In this document: in pieces, positions 59,957 to 64,000 of the stretch
Layout of the letters: each line of letters begins with the position of its first letter
Position numbering within the stretch: position 1 is the stretch's first letter
The notes under the pieces: model-generated
What the model was told of the DNA's origin: nothing
Databases searched by the model: none
Seen by the model: the letters and a program-made list of their open reading frames with translations, nothing else
Assembly: GCF_000379105.1 (NCBI RefSeq)
Contig: NZ_KB900609.1
Span: forward strand, 7,240,939-7,304,938
DNA length: 64,000 nucleotides
Reading direction: 5' to 3'
From: Methylobacterium sp. WSM2598
GTDB taxonomy: Bacteria; Pseudomonadota; Alphaproteobacteria; Rhizobiales; Beijerinckiaceae
Translations under genes and position numbers: made by a program

Positions 59957-61960
59957 ATGGTCTCGAACCTCGATCTCCAGCAGCTGATCTTCGGGCGCCT
60001 GACGCTCGACGCGATCCCGTACCACGAGCCGATCCTGGTCGGGACCTTCCTGGCGGTGGCGGCCGGCGGCGTGCTGCTGCTCGGCGCCATCACCTGGCTC
60101 GGCCAGTGGGGCTACCTCTGGCGGGAATGGTTCACCAGCGTCGATCACAAGAAGATCGGCATCATGTACGTCGTGCTCGCCATCGTCATGCTGCTGCGCG
60201 GCTTCGCGGACGCGCTGATGATGGTCACCCAGAAGGCGCTCTCGGTCGGCGCCTCCGAGGGCTACCTGCCGCCGCACCATTACGACCAGGTCTTCACCGC
60301 CCACGGCATGATCATGATCTTCTTCATGGCGATGCCGTTCGTCACCGGCATCATGAACTACGTGATGCCGCTGCAGATCGGGGCGCGCGACGTCGCCTTC
60401 CCGTTCCTCAACAATTTCAGCTTCTGGATGACGGCCGGCGGCGCCGCGCTCACGATGCTGTCCCTGTTCGTCGGCGAGTTCGCCCGCACCGGGTGGCTCG
60501 CCTACCCGCCGCTCTCCGGCGCCGCCTACTCGCCCGGGGTCGGGGTCGACTACTACATCTGGGGCCTGCAGGTCGCGGGCGTCGGCACCACCCTGTCGGG
60601 GATCAACCTCATCGTCACGATCGTGAAGATGCGGGCGCCCGGCATGAGCATGATGAAGATGCCGGTCTTCTGCTGGACGACGCTCGCCAGCAACGCCATC
60701 ATCGTCACGATCTTCCCGGTCCTGACCGCGACCCTGGCCCTGCTCGCCCTCGATCGTTACGTGGGAACGCACTTCTTCACGAACGATTTCGGCGGCAACT
60801 CGATGCTCTACATGAACCTGATCTGGATCTGGGGGCATCCGGAGGTGTACGTGCTGGTCCTGCCGGCCTTCGGGATCTTCTCGGAGGTGGTCTCGACCTT
60901 CTGCGGCAAGCGGCTGTTCGGCTACACCTCGATGGTCTACGCCACGATGGTGATCGCGCTGGTGTCCTGGCTGGTCTGGCTGCACCACTTCTTCACCATG
61001 GGGTCGGGCGCCAACGTCAATGCCTTCTTCGGCATCACCACCATGATCATCTCGATCCCGACCGGCGCGAAGGTGTTCAACTGGCTGTTCACCATGTATC
61101 GCGGGCGGATCCGGTTCGAGACGCCGATGATCTGGGTGATCGGCTTCATCCCGACCTTCGTGCTCGGCGGGCTGACCGGCGTGCTCCTGGCGGTGCCGCC
61201 GGCGGACTTCGTGCTGCACAACAGCCTGTTCCTGGTCGCCCACTTCCACAACGTGATCATCGGGGGCGTGGTGTTCGGGCTGCTCGCCGGGGTGAACTAC
61301 TGGCATCCCAAGGCCTTCGGCTACAAGCTCGATCCGTTCTGGGGCAAGGTCTCGTTCTGGTGCTGGCTCATCGGCTTCTGGACGGTCTTCGCGCCGATCT
61401 ACGCGCTCGGCCTGATGGGCGTGACGCGCCGCACCCAGCACTTCGAGGACCCGGCCGTGCAGCCCTACCTGACCGTGGCGGCGGTCGGGGTCTTCATCAT
61501 CCTGGCCGGGATCCTGGCCTTCGTGGTCCAGATCGTGGTCAGCTACCTCCGGCGCGAGCAGCTGCGCGACCTCACCGGCGATCCCTGGGGCGGGCGGACG
61601 CTCGAATGGTCGACCACCTCGCCGCCGCCGCCCTACAACTTCGCCTTCACGCCCATCATCCACGACCACGACGCCTGGTGGGACATGAAGCGGCGCGGCC
61701 ACGACCGGCCCATGCAGGGCTTCCGGCCCATCCACATGCCCAGGAACACGGCGGCCGGCGTGGTCCTGGCCGGCCTGAGCACGGTGCTGGGCTTCGCGCT
61801 GATCTGGTACATCTGGTGGCTGGCGGCCTTGTCGTTCGTGGCGCTGATCGCCACCGCGATCCGGCACACGTTCGACCGCGACCGGGACTTCTACATCCCG
61901 GCCGAGGACGTCGTCCGGCTCGAGAGCAGCCGGCCGGCGCAGCTGGCCGAGGGGGCGTGA
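59957..61960 (+). CDS. cyoB: Cytochrome o ubiquinol oxidase subunit I
   Basis: A 667-residue haem-copper oxidase catalytic subunit. Haem and CuB ligands lie in TAHGMIMIFFMAMPF, IWGHPEVYVLVLPAFGIFSE (with the His-Tyr crosslink), WLHHFFTMG, and VAHFHNVIIGG. It reduces O2 to water and pumps protons. ATG 59957 follows cyoA by 17 bp. It belongs to the bo3 type by its neighbours. Confidence 0.98.
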   Translation: MVSNLDLQQLIFGRLTLDAIPYHEPILVGTFLAVAAGGVLLLGAITWLGQWGYLWREWFTSVDHKKIGIMYVVLAIVMLLRGFADALMMVTQKALSVGASEGYLPPHHYDQVFTAHGMIMIFFMAMPFVTGIMNYVMPLQIGARDVAFPFLNNFSFWMTAGGAALTMLSLFVGEFARTGWLAYPPLSGAAYSPGVGVDYYIWGLQVAGVGTTLSGINLIVTIVKMRAPGMSMMKMPVFCWTTLASNAIIVTIFPVLTATLALLALDRYVGTHFFTNDFGGNSMLYMNLIWIWGHPEVYVLVLPAFGIFSEVVSTFCGKRLFGYTSMVYATMVIALVSWLVWLHHFFTMGSGANVNAFFGITTMIISIPTGAKVFNWLFTMYRGRIRFETPMIWVIGFIPTFVLGGLTGVLLAVPPADFVLHNSLFLVAHFHNVIIGGVVFGLLAGVNYWHPKAFGYKLDPFWGKVSFWCWLIGFWTVFAPIYALGLMGVTRRTQHFEDPAVQPYLTVAAVGVFIILAGILAFVVQIVVSYLRREQLRDLTGDPWGGRTLEWSTTSPPPPYNFAFTPIIHDHDAWWDMKRRGHDRPMQGFRPIHMPRNTAAGVVLAGLSTVLGFALIWYIWWLAALSFVALIATAIRHTFDRDRDFYIPAEDVVRLESSRPAQLAEGA

Positions 61961-61962
61961 CC

Positions 61963-62589
61963 ATGCACGAGACCACCGCTCCGCCCGGCGCCACCGCGCC
62001 GGTCTTCTACGAGACCGAGGAGCACGCCCACGGCGACGGCGGCACGCTGCTCGGCTTCTGGGTCTACCTGATGGGGGATTGCCTCATCTTCGCGGTCCTG
62101 TTCGCCACCTTCGGCGTGCTGGGCCGCAACTACGCGGCGGGCCCGTCCGGGGCCGACCTGTTCGACCTGCGGCTGGTCGCGCTGAACACCAGCCTGCTGC
62201 TGCTGTCCTCCATCACCTACGGCTTCGCCATGCTGGAGATGGACAAGGACCGGCTCGACATGACCCGGCGCTGGCTGATCATCACCGGCCTGTTCGGGGC
62301 GGGCTTCCTGATGATCGAGCTCTACGAGTTCGGCCACCTGATCCACGAGGGCGCCACGCCCCAGCGCAGCGCCTTCCTGTCCGCCTTCTTCACGCTGGTC
62401 GGGACGCACGGGCTGCACGTGACCTTCGGCATCGTCTGGCTCCTCACCCTGCTGGCGCAGCTGCGGCGCTACGGGCTGGTCGCCGAGACCCGGCGCGGGC
62501 TCCTCTGCCTGTCGATGTTCTGGCACTTCCTCGACGTGGTCTGGATCGGCGTCTTCACCTTCGTGTACCTGATGGGAGCCATGCGATGA
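61963..62589 (+). CDS. cyoC: Cytochrome o ubiquinol oxidase subunit III
   Basis: A 208-residue COX3-family membrane subunit with about five helices: LLGFWVYLMGDCLIFAVLFA, LELYEFGHL-like MIELYEFGHLIHEGATPQRS, TLVGTHGLHVTFGIVWLL and FWHFLDVVWIGVFTFVYLMG. Starts 2 bp after cyoB and overlaps cyoD by ATGA. Confidence 0.97.
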   Translation: MHETTAPPGATAPVFYETEEHAHGDGGTLLGFWVYLMGDCLIFAVLFATFGVLGRNYAAGPSGADLFDLRLVALNTSLLLLSSITYGFAMLEMDKDRLDMTRRWLIITGLFGAGFLMIELYEFGHLIHEGATPQRSAFLSAFFTLVGTHGLHVTFGIVWLLTLLAQLRRYGLVAETRRGLLCLSMFWHFLDVVWIGVFTFVYLMGAMR

Positions 62590-63008
62590 GCGCGGTGGCG
62601 CAGGCGGACCTTCCGCGCAAGGCCCACGACGCGGGGGCCGGGGACGGCGCGCACGGGAGCGCCCACCATCCCGGGGGGGCGCATGGCAGCTTCCGCGGCT
62701 ACGTGACCGGCTTCGTGCTGTCGGTGATCCTCACCGCCATCCCGTTCTGGCTGGTGATGGCCAACACCCTCGACGACACGCTGGTCACCAGCATCGTGAT
62801 CATGGCGCTCGCGGCGGTGCAGATCGTGGTCCACATGATCTACTTCCTGCACATGAACACGAAGTCGGAGGGCGGCTGGACCTTCATGGCGCTGGTCTTC
62901 ACGCTCACGCTGGTCGTGATCACGCTGGCCGGGTCGATATGGGTGATGTACCACATGGACCAGAACATGATGCCGATGTCGCCGCACGAGGCGCTGCAGC
63001 GGCCCTGA
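62586..63008 (+). CDS. cyoD: Cytochrome o ubiquinol oxidase subunit IV
   Basis: A 140-residue subunit with three helices: FRGYVTGFVLSVILTAIPFW, TSIVIMALAAVQIVVHMIYF with HMNTKSEGGW, and VFTLTLVVITLAGSIWVMYH. The His/Gly-rich N-terminus (GDGAHGSAHHPGGAHG) is typical. ATG 62586 overlaps cyoC by 4 bp. Confidence 0.96.
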   Translation: MSAVAQADLPRKAHDAGAGDGAHGSAHHPGGAHGSFRGYVTGFVLSVILTAIPFWLVMANTLDDTLVTSIVIMALAAVQIVVHMIYFLHMNTKSEGGWTFMALVFTLTLVVITLAGSIWVMYHMDQNMMPMSPHEALQRP

Positions 63009-63772
63009 CCGGCCGGCGCCCGACGGGGCGGCGGATCGCCGCCCTGCTCGCCTTCGACGCGGCGGCGCTCCTCGTCGTGGCCGGGCTCGTCGCCCTCGCG
63101 GCCTGGCAGGTCCATCGCCGCGCCTGGAAGCTCGACCTGATCGCCCGCGTGGAGGCGCGGGTCCGCGCGCCCCCGGTCCCGGCGCCCGGTCCGGCGCGCT
63201 GGGCGCAGGTCACGGCCGCCTCGGACGAGTACCGCCGCGTCGCCGTGACGGGCCGGTGGCTGCCGGACCGCGCGACGCTGGTCCAGGCCGTGACGGAGCT
63301 CGGCGGCGGCGCCTGGGTCCTCGCGCCGCTCGCGCGCGACGACGGGACGGTGATCCTCGTCAACCGCGGCTTCGTCCCGGCGGACCGGCGCGACCCGGCC
63401 GGCTGGCGGCCCCTCGCGCCCGGCCCCGTCACGGTCGAGGGGCTGCTGCGCCTCTCCGAGCCGCACGGCGCCTTCCTGCAGGCGAACGACCCGGCCGCCG
63501 GGCGCTGGGTGTCCCGGGACGTCGCCGCCATCGCGGCGGCGCGCGGCCTGTCGCGGGTCGCCCCCTACTTCGTCGACGCGGCGCGCGCGCCGGGCGAGAC
63601 CGGGCTGCCGGTCGGCGGGCTGACGGTGATCGCCTTCCCCAACAACCACCTGGTCTACGCGATCACCTGGGGCGCCCTCGCGCTGATGGCCGCGGCCGGG
63701 GCGCTCACCGTGACCCTCGACGTCCTGCGGCCCGGCCTGCTCCCGCGGCGGCTCGGCCTGCGGGAGAGCTGA
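62939..63772 (+). CDS. SURF1-family oxidase assembly protein
   Basis: Up to 277 residues; SURF1 proteins help insert haem into terminal oxidases. Two membrane helices (RIAALLAFDAAALLVVAGLV; YAITWGALALMAAAGALTVT) flank the core: AAWQVHRRAWKLDLI, EYRRVAVTGRWLPDRATLVQ, VILVNRGFVPADRRDPAGW and FPNNHLVYAITWG. ATG 62939 would overlap cyoD by 70 bp in another frame. A CTG at 63005, overlapping the cyoD stop as CTGA, would start right before the first helix and is a real alternative. It ends in a REP-like element. Confidence 0.9.
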   Translation: MGDVPHGPEHDADVAARGAAAALTGRRPTGRRIAALLAFDAAALLVVAGLVALAAWQVHRRAWKLDLIARVEARVRAPPVPAPGPARWAQVTAASDEYRRVAVTGRWLPDRATLVQAVTELGGGAWVLAPLARDDGTVILVNRGFVPADRRDPAGWRPLAPGPVTVEGLLRLSEPHGAFLQANDPAAGRWVSRDVAAIAAARGLSRVAPYFVDAARAPGETGLPVGGLTVIAFPNNHLVYAITWGALALMAAAGALTVTLDVLRPGLLPRRLGLRES

Positions 63773-63873
63773 TCCGGGATCCGGTCGATCAACGCGGATC
63801 CCGGATCGCGAGCCCGCGCGGCGCCTGAGCGACGCCCACATCCGCCAACCCGAAGGGATCGAGCGGATGTGGG
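63771..63873. repeat. REP-like composite hairpin element, locus 4
   Basis: Begins within the SURF1 stop codon. Perfect 13-bp stem GATCCGGGATCCG...CGGATCCCGGATC (63771-63807), spacer with CCGCGCGGCGCCTGAGCGAC, then a perfect 11-bp stem CCCACATCCGC...GCGGATGTGGG (63835-63873) around CCCGAAGGG. The reverse complement matches locus 2. Confidence 0.88.
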
Positions 63874-63972
63874 ATCAGTCGCCCGAGCGGACCCGGGTGC
63901 GGCGGTTCGGCTTGGGGCCGGCACCCCGGCCACGTCGCTGCGCCGGACCGGCGACGCCCTCGGCGACGGGGC

Positions 63973-64000
63973 TCAGTAGCCCGCGCCGCCCGCCCCGCCG
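63973..64000 (-). CDS. Possible 3' end of a glycine-rich protein (partial)
   Basis: On the minus strand the window edge reads GGAGGAGY followed by a TGA at 63973-63975, which could be the end of a glycine-rich protein gene continuing beyond the window. Eight codons are too few to judge. Confidence 0.2.

Noticed and set aside
57176..61960. A very long open frame on the plus strand across the transporter and cyoB genes, and similar long frames opposite other genes
   Set aside because: The part outside cyoB is Arg/Pro/Ala-rich shadow sequence of high-GC genes in other frames; family motifs lie only in the annotated frames.
1..64000. tRNA, rRNA, riboswitches, insertion sequences or prophage
   Set aside because: No cloverleaf, rRNA segment, known riboswitch core, transposase or phage gene was recognised by eye.

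Overview
This 64 kb window is GC-rich alphaproteobacterial DNA, almost certainly from a Methylobacterium/Methylorubrum-type methylotroph. It carries formaldehyde-activating enzyme, the tetrahydromethanopterin (H4MPT) formaldehyde oxidation pathway, the Fhc formyltransferase/hydrolase complex, PQQ biosynthesis, a two-component system placed like MxbDM, and a lanthanide-type XoxF methanol dehydrogenase with its partners. From recalled M. extorquens AM1 gene order, fae, orf7, orf5, mch, orf17, mtdB, orf4, fhc, mxbDM, pqq and xox form one syntenic block.

Layout. 1-10812: 3' part of a giant GLUG/YDG/MBG-repeat adhesin. 11026-11643: IalB-like secreted protein. 11975-19193 (minus): fae and the H4MPT cluster. 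19556-23983 (plus): fhcB-fhcA-fhcD-fhcC. 24004-26005: LysR regulator divergent from an atypical SDR. 26048-31000 (minus): two tandem pqqA copies, pqqB, pqqC, pqqD, pqqE and two unknown secreted proteins. 31242-33570 (minus): response regulator and sensor kinase. 33716-35464: exported cyclase-family protein and SoxYZ-like carrier. 35807-37655: CRISPR array of 28 repeats and 27 spacers with no cas gene in the window. 37707-39485: folP-folB-folK. 39540-47480 (minus): NitT/TauT-type ABC transporter, SoxH-like hydrolase, xoxF, xoxG, xoxJ and a CXXCW protein. 47679-51088: pterin carbinolamine dehydratase, two small unknowns and a HerA-like ATPase. 51633-55570: ketopantoate-reductase-like protein, a decayed AtoE pseudogene and a phasin group. 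55581-63772: small membrane protein, thioesterase, MHS-type transporter, cyoABCD and SURF1.

How it works together. XoxF with PQQ oxidises methanol and passes electrons to XoxG. Formaldehyde condenses with H4MPT (Fae), is oxidised by MtdB and Mch, and is released as formate by Fhc. The orf4, orf5, orf7 and orf17 proteins serve H4MPT or cofactor synthesis. The bo3-type oxidase is a terminal oxidase.

The most unusual observations are: a CRISPR array whose repeats fall into three ordered variant blocks; composite REP-like hairpin elements at four loci whose stems differ in sequence but stay complementary; an amber fae stop followed in frame by a proline-rich tail; twin pqqA genes; and tandem duplications exactly at gene junctions (pqqD/pqqE, folB/folK, ABC permease/ATPase). 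All functions are read from sequence alone; no database search was run.
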